Shown one piece after another: positions 26,944-35,436 of a DNA stretch of 64,000 nucleotides. The notes under the pieces were generated by a model. That model worked only from the letters and a program-made list of their open reading frames with translations. It did not search any database and was not told where the DNA came from. Position 1 is the stretch's first letter; each line of letters starts with the position of its first letter. Source of the stretch: Fibrobacter sp. (GTDB lineage: Bacteria > Fibrobacterota > Chitinivibrionia > Chitinivibrionales > Chitinispirillaceae). The stretch spans positions 1 to 64,000 of the forward strand of contig JAAYEB010000212.1 of the NCBI GenBank assembly GCA_012728995.1. Direction: 5' to 3'. A program made the position numbers and the translations under genes.

Positions 26944-28620
26944 TCAAATAACCAGATTATCGAATACCTGCAGCAAATTTTCATCACTTCTTAAACAACT
27001 TACCTTATACTGTCCTTCTCTTACAAGCCCATCAAGTAACAATCTGGATTTCAGTTTTTCATATGAATTGGGCACAAGATTGTACAATATTGGTTGTTTC
27101 AACCGTCTGGATCCTCTTTTGGCAGAATATTCAGGGTTTATAAATTTCAGGTGTTCATCAACAGATCTTATAAAGGCCTGCTGAGTGATTCCAGAAACCT
27201 GATCTGGAAATTCAACATACAATTTGTAAATATAGTTTTTTGGGTCACAAAACATGGTATAGAATTCAACATGAATTTGACTTGCTCGTTCAGCAGCATC
27301 AATAGCCTGCATTACCTGCGATTCGGAGAGCTTTTCTCCTGTAAGATTTGTAATACCTTCACCTTTCTGAATAAACTCAAAAAGCGGGAACTGATTATAA
27401 AACCCTTTCACACACACAATATCATTAATATTATACCTGTATAATCCACTTCCATTGCTAAAGATGATGTAATAATTCCTGCCGATTTCAAGCTCATGAG
27501 GGCCTAGTACATCCGGATTCTCCTTATCTATCGATTCCTCAGGTATAAACTCAAAGTGATATATATGAGCAAGCAAGACTGAATAATCCCATTCATTTTG
27601 TAAAGCCAGTCCAGCCCTTGCCTCACTGGCTTGATACCCAAATTCTCTGATTACAGTACTTTTTGGAAAAAAATCGGCAAGTTTAGGAAGAATTAATGAG
27701 CAATTGCCTTTTTTCCATGTGTTAACACATACAAGATCGGGCCAGTAATGCTTAGGCTTCAACTTGTCTCCATATTTTTCGAACAACTTTTCCAGCCACT
27801 TGGCTCTCTTAGAATCGGGCTTGAATTTACTTAGAACCATTTCACGAGACTTCGGCTCGATTTCATTTAATACATCCAGCCGCATACAACCATCACTAAT
27901 ATCCCTGATTAAGTCCTCACCTTCCTGAAGCACAGTTTTGTGGAATTGGAGGAGTGTTGAGGGATTAACTGTGATTATATAAGTAATATTTGTTCCCAAT
28001 GCACATCTAAGCATTGCATAATATTTTTTCTGATAATCCTTTATGCAGATCACCGGATATGGTGTTGAATAAAGATCTTTTAGAATACCCGGTATATTTC
28101 TGTATATAACACCCGAAATTGAACCATAGGGTGTTCCATCATCAACATATCCCTCAACCGCCGGTGCCACAGCAGATAGATTCTGCCCATCAAAAAGTTT
28201 GGGATTATCTCTCAAACAGGTATAAAACCATAACCTGCTTACACCGGTGTAGGCCTGCTCAAAATATGGCTTAGAAACAGGTATAAGCTTTGGCAGATCA
28301 CTGGTACCACTGGTCGTATTATAAAAAATTGGTTTACCCGGAAACAAAACATCCTGTTCACCACTACACATCCGGTCTATGTACTTACGATGCCCTTCGA
28401 AATCCCGCAGTGGAACGGCATCTCTGTATTCGTCAACTGTTTTTATTTTATCGAATCCATGCTCTTTTCCGAAAACTGTATTTTTACACGATTCAATAAT
28501 TTTATTCAAGACTCTGTCCTGAGCACTGCGAACATCACGGCTCTGTTTTTCAAGCTGCCTCATTAACGGAAATGAAGCAAAAAACAGTGCCAGTTTCTTT
28601 ATATTCGGATTAGTAAGCAT
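26944..28620 (-). CDS. GH3-family acyl-acid-amido synthetase-like protein
   Basis: 558 aa, the normal GH3 length. ANL-superfamily adenylating fold: FYNTTSGTSDLPKLIPVS is the phosphate-binding loop; TVIREFGYQASEARAGL and YYIIFSNGSGLYRYNINDIV hold the adenine- and hinge-region motifs. Plant GH3 proteins join amino acids to jasmonate or auxin; bacterial substrates are largely unknown. AAGGATG precedes the ATG. Stands alone; 249 bp upstream of the receiver gene on the same strand. Confidence 0.9.
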   Translation of the reverse strand: MLTNPNIKKLALFFASFPLMRQLEKQSRDVRSAQDRVLNKIIESCKNTVFGKEHGFDKIKTVDEYRDAVPLRDFEGHRKYIDRMCSGEQDVLFPGKPIFYNTTSGTSDLPKLIPVSKPYFEQAYTGVSRLWFYTCLRDNPKLFDGQNLSAVAPAVEGYVDDGTPYGSISGVIYRNIPGILKDLYSTPYPVICIKDYQKKYYAMLRCALGTNITYIITVNPSTLLQFHKTVLQEGEDLIRDISDGCMRLDVLNEIEPKSREMVLSKFKPDSKRAKWLEKLFEKYGDKLKPKHYWPDLVCVNTWKKGNCSLILPKLADFFPKSTVIREFGYQASEARAGLALQNEWDYSVLLAHIYHFEFIPEESIDKENPDVLGPHELEIGRNYYIIFSNGSGLYRYNINDIVCVKGFYNQFPLFEFIQKGEGITNLTGEKLSESQVMQAIDAAERASQIHVEFYTMFCDPKNYIYKLYVEFPDQVSGITQQAFIRSVDEHLKFINPEYSAKRGSRRLKQPILYNLVPNSYEKLKSRLLLDGLVREGQYKVSCLRSDENLLQVFDNLVI

Positions 28621-29046
28621 ATATTCATCCTTGAAATTGATTTTTGAACATAGAAAAAATGAAAAAAATGTGCAATTTTTATTTTCCTGTATTGAAATAT
28701 AAAAAAGGATTATATTTATACAATGTTATAAATTATAAAATCCTGATAACATTTTTTAACTTCCGATATTGATATAAAATATTTAAAGAAAACAGACCCG
28801 AAATAGCCTGGATTGTAGATTTGTTTTATTAGTTGAGTCTTTAAACACTTGCAATGAAAGGCCACTTGAAAAAGAATCAAACTACCGAAAATAATATTCA
28901 ATATAGTATTATTCTAATGTCATTGGTTACGGTAGAATCCATACCATCAGTTTAGTTAAATAAACCTTATAAATGATAATTTTCATTGTTTAGTATTCTG
29001 AAAAAGTTGTATTATTTTTTAAAAACATTCAATAAACAGGAATTAA
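28621..29046. other. Divergent intergenic region, nothing recognised
   Basis: 426 bp, very A/T-rich, between the GH3 gene and the histidine kinase. Both promoters should lie here. I see no repeat, RNA or credible small gene. Confidence 0.4.
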
Positions 29047-31011
29047 ATGTCTGAAACCAATTTTGAAAAATCGGAACAATCCAGTGAACTGGCTCATATC
29101 ATAAACTGCATTGCAGACTCAATCATTATAAAAAACCGTAAACATCAATGGGTTCTTCTCAATGATGTATTCTGTAAATTTATAGGGTACTCCCGTGAAG
29201 AACTCTTAGGTAAATCAGACCATGATTTTTTTCCTAAATACCAGGCAGACTTGTTTCAATATAATGATAACCTTGTATTTGAAACAGGGCAGGATAATTA
29301 TTGTGAGGAAGAAATTACCAATAAAAACGGTATAGTACACACCATTTTTACCAAAAAATCCCTTTTTTTTAATGAGAAGGGGGAACAGTTCATTATAGCT
29401 GTTCTTTCTGATATCACATCGCAAAAAGAAAAAGAAGAACAGATTAACAAACTCAACGCAGAACTGGAACAAAGAGTAACCCAGAGAACAAAAGCTCTTG
29501 CTGAAGAAAAAGAGTTACTGGCTGTTACATTGGCAAGTATTGGTGATGGTGTTATTTCGGTAGATATTCAGGGCAATGTCGTAATAATGAATCCTATTGC
29601 AGAGCATTTAACAGGATGGCAATTAAAAAATGCCAAATCAAAACCGGTTGAAGAGGTTTTTGTAACAGTAGATGAATTCTCAAGAAAAAATGCCAAAAAT
29701 CCAATATGCTGTATATTAAATTCTGATCCAAAAATTGAAGAAAAAAATCATACAATACTTTTGTCCCGAAACGGCTCAGAGTATATAATTTCAACTAATA
29801 CAGCACCGATTCGAGATAGTCGTGGTAATTTGATAGGTGCAGTACTTGTATTCAGGGATATTACAGAAAAAGAACGCATTGAAGAGAAACTTAATAATTC
29901 TCAAAAACTGGAATCAATAGGTGTACTGGCAGGTGGAATAGCTCACGATTTTAATAATATCCTTACAGGTCTTTTCAGTAATATTAACCTTGCAAAATTA
30001 AACCTGGACAGTAATACGAAACCGGCATCATATCTAGATGATGCATTGAATGTGCTTGAAAGAGCAAAAGGGCTTACACAACAATTATTAACATTTTCAA
30101 AGGGTGGTGCGCCAGTCAAAAAGGTCATCTCTATCGAAAACCTCCTTAAATCCAATACTCCTTTTTTCCTCAGCGGTACAAATATAAAATACGAATTTGA
30201 TTTTGAAAAAAAACTGTGGAACTGTGAAGCCGATGAAAATCAGATCGGACAAGTAATAGACAATCTAATATTAAATGCAAGGCAAGCAATGGGTTATGAA
30301 GGAATGCTTATTTTAAAAGCAGAAAATATTATTACCAAAGAAACCTGCGCATTACCATTACCCAAAAACAAAAAATTCGTCAAAATCAGTATCAGGGATT
30401 TTGGCCCAGGTATCTCATCAGATATCATTAATAAAATTTTTGACCCATTTTTTACTACCAAAAAAGAAGGCAGCGGTCTGGGGCTGGCAACTGCTTATTC
30501 AATTGTGAAAAAACATGAGGGTTTCATCGATGCTGTCTCATCTCCTGGTAAAGGCTGTACTTTCACCATTTTTCTCCCTGCGATAGAAAAAAATATACAA
30601 ATTGAAAATTCTCATCACACAAACCCAATAACAAATAAACATATTCTTCTAATGGACGATGAAGAAGTTATCAGAATAGCAACTTCAAAGCTTCTTACAA
30701 AAATGGGGCATCGTGTTAAAACAGCAATTAACGGCACAGACACAATATCTATTGTAAAAAGTTCATTCCAGACAGATGACCCTTTTGATCTCCTCATCCT
30801 TGATCTTACAGTCCCGCGTGACATCGGTGGATTCCAGACATTACAAAAACTTAAAAACCAATTCCCGGATCTTAAAGCTGTTGCAACTAGCGGTTATTCA
30901 GAAGATCCAATCATCGCCAATCCTCTGAAATACGGTTTTGTTGACGCTATCAGAAAACCATATGCACAAAAAGAACTGGAATTTATTCTTTGGAAACATC
31001 TAAACCATTAA
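29047..31011 (+). CDS. Hybrid sensor histidine kinase (PAS-PAS-HisKA-HATPase-REC)
   Basis: 654 aa, soluble (no membrane segment). PAS 1 ~10-130 (IIIKNRKHQWVLLNDVFCKF), coiled coil ~130-155, PAS 2 ~155-280 (GDGVISVDIQGNVVIMNPIA). The HisKA box GIAHDFNNILTG carries His300. HATPase ~355-515 with an N-box (QVIDNLILNARQAM), DFGPGI and GSGLGLATAY. C-terminal receiver ~530-650 with LLMDDEE, the phosphoacceptor Asp586 in LLILDLTVP, and the Lys in IRKPY. It senses a cytoplasmic signal and may phosphorylate an unlinked regulator; no partner gene adjoins. Confidence 0.95.
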   Translation: MSETNFEKSEQSSELAHIINCIADSIIIKNRKHQWVLLNDVFCKFIGYSREELLGKSDHDFFPKYQADLFQYNDNLVFETGQDNYCEEEITNKNGIVHTIFTKKSLFFNEKGEQFIIAVLSDITSQKEKEEQINKLNAELEQRVTQRTKALAEEKELLAVTLASIGDGVISVDIQGNVVIMNPIAEHLTGWQLKNAKSKPVEEVFVTVDEFSRKNAKNPICCILNSDPKIEEKNHTILLSRNGSEYIISTNTAPIRDSRGNLIGAVLVFRDITEKERIEEKLNNSQKLESIGVLAGGIAHDFNNILTGLFSNINLAKLNLDSNTKPASYLDDALNVLERAKGLTQQLLTFSKGGAPVKKVISIENLLKSNTPFFLSGTNIKYEFDFEKKLWNCEADENQIGQVIDNLILNARQAMGYEGMLILKAENIITKETCALPLPKNKKFVKISIRDFGPGISSDIINKIFDPFFTTKKEGSGLGLATAYSIVKKHEGFIDAVSSPGKGCTFTIFLPAIEKNIQIENSHHTNPITNKHILLMDDEEVIRIATSKLLTKMGHRVKTAINGTDTISIVKSSFQTDDPFDLLILDLTVPRDIGGFQTLQKLKNQFPDLKAVATSGYSEDPIIANPLKYGFVDAIRKPYAQKELEFILWKHLNH

Positions 31012-31023
31012 AAATTTATCATA

Positions 31024-31446
31024 TCAGGTAGGAGAAAGATCCTTTAATGGATCACATGATAAATTCTGAGCATTATCAATAATTTCCTGCTCAATTTTTT
31101 CATTAGAAACAGTATAGGCTTGTTTTTCCTCTTTTGACAACCGATCGATTTTTTGTCCAATCTCATCAATGAAACTCTTTCGAGTTTCCGGATCCAGTTT
31201 ATCAAGAATTCTTTGAATTTCCAAAACCCCAGCTAAATTCACTCTCTTTACACAAGTAAGGTAATGAATATAAGAAAGGACATCAATATCATTAAGAGAA
31301 TAAAGCCGCCGATTTCCTATTGTACGTGAGGGTTTAATCACTCCCTTTTCTTCATAAAATCGAAGCATACGGGGTTTAATTCCAAGATACTGAGCTACAG
31401 CACCTATTGTAAAAACCGGTTTTTCGGGGTTCAACATATTATGCAT
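31024..31446 (-). CDS. MerR-family transcriptional regulator (HspR-like helix-turn-helix)
   Basis: 140 aa. Winged HTH at residues ~11-80: FTIGAVAQYLGIKPRMLRFYEEKGVI and NRRLYSLNDIDVL. A helical dimerisation stretch follows (~85-120) and there is no Cys-rich metal-binding tail, so the ligand is unknown. The opening resembles HspR more than metal-sensing MerR, but no chaperone gene adjoins. Convergent with the hybrid kinase (12 bp apart). ATG at 31446 or 31437; neither has a clear Shine-Dalgarno. Confidence 0.88.
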   Translation of the reverse strand: MHNMLNPEKPVFTIGAVAQYLGIKPRMLRFYEEKGVIKPSRTIGNRRLYSLNDIDVLSYIHYLTCVKRVNLAGVLEIQRILDKLDPETRKSFIDEIGQKIDRLSKEEKQAYTVSNEKIEQEIIDNAQNLSCDPLKDLSPT

Positions 31447-31982
31447 ATATAAAAATATACTTGTTTTATTTATCTAAGGCAATACACACCTTACAATACG
31501 GCGTAAAATTATTTAACAATTTTTTGGTAGATTTATTACAAAAATGGTGTTACAATTATTATATTCCTGAATAGAGCAATTAAACAATTTGCCAAAAAAA
31601 CAAGTACCTGTCAGACAGACCTGATAGATATTGCGGTAGATGTAGGTTAATGAGATTATAATTGAGATTCGGCTATTAAACATAAAGTTATGATGTGTCT
31701 AAACCAAAAAAAAACGCATATATGACACATTACCATTCAGTGATTATTAATACTTTGAAACATTAATCGAATTCATTAAAAGCCCTTATCGGTATATTTC
31801 ATTTTTTTTAATCTGTGAGCGAATTCTTCGGTATCAGTCATTTTTCACAGAAAATTCTGCTTTCAAACTGTTGGTTGCGGCCGAAACATCCTTTTTTGCA
31901 GGTTTAAACCGGATTCTGAAAGAGCAGACCTGAAATTTTCTACAAAAGTTCGATAATATAATTATAAATGAAAGAGGTATTT
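31447..31982. other. Divergent intergenic region (merR / ablA)
   Basis: 536 bp. An inverted repeat ATGTGTC (31693-31699) and GACACAT (31724-31730) could be a protein site or hairpin. TATAAT at 31957-31962 lies close to the ablA start without a good -35. The regulation of ablA by osmotic stress seen in other organisms cannot be confirmed from sequence. Confidence 0.4.
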
Positions 31983-33347
31983 ATGAACATTACACCAGAT
32001 GAAGTCAGGACTGATTTATATGTTGAAGATCTAAAGCAACGTCAGCAGGAGATATACAACAATATCGGAACAGGAAATGAGAACTCATGGAAAGACTGGA
32101 AATGGCAAATGCGCCATGCGATCCGAACGATAGATCAGTTTGAGCATCTTACAGGAATAATTCTTTCGAGTGATGAAAAAATTCGACTTTCTAAAGTTGT
32201 TGAAATTTTTCCTCTTTCAATAACTCCATACTATTTGTCGCTTATAGATACAGAAAATTACAGTACAGATCCGGTTTTTCTGCAATCCTTTCCGTCTGTT
32301 CATGAATTGAATATTGATTCCAACGATATGAGAGATCCACTTTCTGAAGACCATGACAGTCCGGTTAAAGGAATTACCCACAGATATCCAGATCGCGTGC
32401 TGTTTCATATAAGTAACACATGTTCAATGTATTGCCGTCACTGCACAAGAAAAAGGAAAGTCGGCGATATTGATTCAATACCGGATCGGCAATCTATTGA
32501 AGAAGGGGTAAATTATATCCGTTCGAATTCAAATGTTCGTGATGTCCTTTTATCAGGAGGTGATCCGTTTTTACTCTCTGATGAATATTTGGACTGGATT
32601 CTTTCGAGGATTCGTGAAATACCGCATGTTGAGGTAATCCGAGTCGGGACAAGAACCCCGGTTGTACTTCCGTACCGGATTACTGATAACCTTGTTGGAA
32701 TTTTGAAAAAGTATCACCCTTTATGGATAAATACCCATTTCAATCATCCACAGGAAATTACCTCATCATCGAAAACCGCTCTGAGCAAACTGGCTGATGC
32801 TGGAATACCATTAGGAAACCAGTCAGTTCTGCTTGCAGGAATAAACGATTGTCCGCGTATTATAAAACGTCTCGTTCATCTGCTTGTAAAAAACAGAGTA
32901 CGCCCTTATTATCTGTTTCAGTGTGATCTTTCGGAAGGGCTTTCTCATTTCCGTACACCTATCGGAAAAGGTGTCGAAATTATTGAAAGTCTAAGAGGAC
33001 ATACAAGCGGGTTTGCAATACCTACATATGTTATAGATGCACCCGGTGGTGGTGGAAAAATTCCAGTAATGCCTAACTATCTGATCTCTCTTTCAACGAA
33101 TAAAGTTGTATTAAGAAATTATGAAGGAGTGATTACAACTTATGCAGAACCGGACTCGTATATTTCACCAACATGTGATAGAAATTGTGATGCCTGTTCA
33201 TTACAACTTAGGCTTAAGGAGGGCAGTGAATATAAAAGTGAGGGTGTTTTCAAGCTTCTTAGCGATTTTGACGATACTATAACATTGACACCTAGTGATA
33301 ATGAAAGAGTTAAACGCAGAGAAAATGACGATTCAGATGAAGAATAG
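31983..33347 (+). CDS. ablA: L-lysine 2,3-aminomutase
   Basis: 454 aa. Radical-SAM, PLP-dependent enzyme converting L-lysine to L-beta-lysine, the first step to the osmolyte N-epsilon-acetyl-beta-lysine. The [4Fe-4S] cluster motif CSMYCRHC starts near residue 147, [12 protein letters not shown] binds SAM, and the PLP Lys is in [15 protein letters not shown]. The C-terminal CDRNCDACS supplies the zinc ligands. The start is MNITPDE, since AGAGG sits 5 bases ahead; an ATG five codons upstream lacks this. Same strand as ablB, separated by 301 bp holding a repeat element. Confidence 0.95.
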   Translation: MNITPDEVRTDLYVEDLKQRQQEIYNNIGTGNENSWKDWKWQMRHAIRTIDQFEHLTGIILSSDEKIRLSKVVEIFPLSITPYYLSLIDTENYSTDPVFLQSFPSVHELNIDSNDMRDPLSEDHDSPVKGITHRYPDRVLFHISNTCSMYCRHCTRKRKVGDIDSIPDRQSIEEGVNYIRSNSNVRDVLLSGGDPFLLSDEYLDWILSRIREIPHVEVIRVGTRTPVVLPYRITDNLVGILKKYHPLWINTHFNHPQEITSSSKTALSKLADAGIPLGNQSVLLAGINDCPRIIKRLVHLLVKNRVRPYYLFQCDLSEGLSHFRTPIGKGVEIIESLRGHTSGFAIPTYVIDAPGGGGKIPVMPNYLISLSTNKVVLRNYEGVITTYAEPDSYISPTCDRNCDACSLQLRLKEGSEYKSEGVFKLLSDFDDTITLTPSDNERVKRRENDDSDEE

Positions 33348-33648
33348 AAAAAGAATAAATCCAAATGGAGACGATTAATTTACCATGAGCTGCATAGCGG
33401 CATTAAGCAGAAATGGTTGGCTGCCTGGGTCATATCTCCTGGTGATACGACCCAAGCAGTCATAAACCTTATGTCATTGTTCCCGAAAAAGAATCGCGTA
33501 AAGAAATCGCCTCCATTTAGGTAAAGATAAAAATGAGTTTCACATTACGCTTTTAATCTCTTTTATTTCAAGCTGTTTTCGAAAAATGCAAAATTATATA
33601 ATGACTTTATGCTGGCTTAAATAAACAATGTAAACAGTCTTCAAGAAT
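33348..33648. other. ablA-ablB spacer
   Basis: 301 bp within what is normally a tight operon. About half is repeat copy C with a strong stem-loop. No gene. Confidence 0.6.
33363..33518 (+). repeat. Dispersed intergenic repeat, copy C (best preserved)
   Basis: Ends are 13-base inverted repeats with one mismatch: AAATGGAGACGATT (33363-33376) and its inverse AATCGCCTCCATTT (33505-33518). Inside is a 16-bp stem with two mismatches (CTGCCTGGGTCATATC 33421-33436 with GATACGACCCAAGCAG 33444-33459, 7-base loop). About 156 bp, no coding capacity. It resembles a small non-autonomous element (MITE- or REP-like) and could also terminate or stabilise the ablA transcript. Confidence 0.6.
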
Positions 33649-34521
33649 ATGATTAACATAGAGAAAGAGTTTTGCCTTATGCAAAAACCGGATTCTGTAA
33701 TAACCATAGGTCAATCTATAGTTCAACACGGCACATACAATGATCGTGTTTATCTTATTAAATTACATCTTTCTGATTATCCGTTTATTATTAATGAAAT
33801 CAGAGAACTAGCTGAAAAGCACAATTACTCAAAAGTTTTTGCAAAAATACATTCTTTTGCCAAAGATGGTTTTATTCAGGCAGGATTTGAACAGGAAGCT
33901 TCAATCCCTGATTTTTACAGTCCCGGTTCACCTGTATTATTCATGTCTCTGTTCAGGAATCATAAACGTAAGGAATATGCAAATTATTCTCTTCTGTCAG
34001 AAATAATTAAACAGTCAGAAACATGGCCCAAAGAAGCCAGGTCTCCTCGATTACCTTCAGGATGGAAATCTTTCAAATGCTCTTTTGATGATATAAATGA
34101 AATGACAGAGATCTATAAAGAGGTATTTCCTACCTACCCGTTTCCAATACATGATCAGGTATTTATTAAATCAACAATGAAATCTGGTGTTTTTTATTAT
34201 GGCATAAGGGATAACAATAATCAACTTGTTGCCCTCTCGTCGGCAGATACAGATTTTTCATCTTTTTCTGCAGAAATGACAGATTTCGCAACACGCCCCT
34301 GTGCACGCGGCAACCATTGCGGACTGCACCTCTTATCAAGAATGGATGAAGAAATGCAAAAAAAAGGTATTAAGACTGCATTTACAATAGCCAGAAGTGC
34401 TTCGTATGGAATGAACAAAATTTTTAAACAACGAAACTATCTGTATTGCGGATCTCTGATAAAGAACACAAACATTTGTGGTTCTCTGGAAGATATGAAC
34501 ATATGGTACAAACAGTTCTGA
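33649..34521 (+). CDS. ablB: Beta-lysine N6-acetyltransferase
   Basis: 290 aa. GNAT-type acetyltransferase making N-epsilon-acetyl-beta-lysine from the AblA product and acetyl-CoA. The N-terminal half (DRVYLIKLHLSDYPFIINEI, VFAKIHSFAKDGFIQAGF) and EMTDFATRPCARGNHCG with GIKTAFTIARSASYGMN match the AblB family. Pairing with ablA on the same strand supports this strongly. An internal ATG at 33679 is an alternative start; neither has a good ribosome binding site. Confidence 0.92.
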   Translation: MINIEKEFCLMQKPDSVITIGQSIVQHGTYNDRVYLIKLHLSDYPFIINEIRELAEKHNYSKVFAKIHSFAKDGFIQAGFEQEASIPDFYSPGSPVLFMSLFRNHKRKEYANYSLLSEIIKQSETWPKEARSPRLPSGWKSFKCSFDDINEMTEIYKEVFPTYPFPIHDQVFIKSTMKSGVFYYGIRDNNNQLVALSSADTDFSSFSAEMTDFATRPCARGNHCGLHLLSRMDEEMQKKGIKTAFTIARSASYGMNKIFKQRNYLYCGSLIKNTNICGSLEDMNIWYKQF

Positions 34522-34698
34522 TATAATAATCAAGGATTCAAAACCATCTTTTAAAAATTCCGCTCCATGCATCATAATCTGGAACACCTGTTTACAAGTG
34601 TATTCTCGGACGAATGTAATAATTTTCCCAAATAGAAGGAAACAATCAGATACAAATCAATTCGTCTTGATACGTTCTTGTCGGAAATAATCACTGTT

Positions 34699-35130
34699 TT
34701 ATTTTACATCAACAATCCTGAAATCAACAACAATATCTTTCCCTGCCAGTAAATGGTTAGCATCAATTTTAATTTTTTCTTCAGAAATTTCAATTATTGT
34801 TGCAAATAATGAATCATCATCTCCGGCGAGCTCAAGTTTTTGACCAATAACCGGTTCGAACCCTTCAGGTAATTTGCACCGATCAAGTTCCTGCACCATT
34901 TCATCAATACGCGGTCCATATGCCTCATCACAAACCAGCTTTACACTTTTTGAGTCTCCACAAACTACTCCAACAACTGCTTTTTCCAATCCCGGAATTA
35001 AATCACCATTACCGACGATAGCCTCTACAGGTTCATTATCAAGAGTTGAGCCCATAACGGTACCATCTTCAAGCCGCACAGTATAGTCAATTTTTATTAA
35101 ATCTCCATCTTTTACGGTAGTCCTGTTCAT
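34699..35130 (-). CDS. FKBP-type peptidyl-prolyl isomerase (SlyD-like)
   Basis: 143 aa. FKBP fold with IF (insert-in-flap) domain: DGDLIKIDYTVRLEDGTVMGST at the start, GNGDLIPGLEKAVVG, then the insert ~65-120, then ANHLLAGKDIVVDFRIVDV (the usual NHPLAGK, here NHLLAGK). No His-rich metal-binding tail as in E. coli SlyD. Acts as a folding helper or chaperone. AGGAGATGAT precedes the ATG used. Confidence 0.93.
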   Translation of the reverse strand: MNRTTVKDGDLIKIDYTVRLEDGTVMGSTLDNEPVEAIVGNGDLIPGLEKAVVGVVCGDSKSVKLVCDEAYGPRIDEMVQELDRCKLPEGFEPVIGQKLELAGDDDSLFATIIEISEEKIKIDANHLLAGKDIVVDFRIVDVK

Positions 35131-35436
35131 ATCATCTCCTGTTATTCGATTATTACTTTTTAAAGAATCCCTGTCAATCAACCCTTTCATGTCAATTTAC
35201 CTTTTTGCCTGTTGCAAGTAAAATGTATTGTGTAATCATAGGGCAATATTTATGCCATTTGTTAGTAATTTCATTTTTTAGAATCAAACGGTATCACGAT
35301 AAGAAATGTGGATCTTTTTTGAGAATTTTGAGATTTTATTCTCAAAGAGAACATTCTTATAATGCTTTTAAAAATATTCTCGATCGCAATTAACTTTAAC
35401 CTAAATTACTGATTTACGTATGCCTTAAAGATATGT
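35131..35436. other. Intergenic region, nothing recognised
   Basis: 306 bp between the FKBP gene and the 3' end of the BamA-like gene. It presumably holds the FKBP promoter. No terminator of good quality was found for the tamB-bamA pair. Confidence 0.4.

Noticed and set aside
28716-28901. 61-codon minus-strand frame upstream of the GH3 gene
   Set aside because: No start signal and composition typical of untranslated A/T-rich DNA.
31762-31777. ATTAATCGAATTCATT, resembling the repeat end upstream of ablA
   Set aside because: Matches the repeat core at 13 of 16 positions only, in A/T-rich DNA, with no partner end nearby; not counted as a copy.
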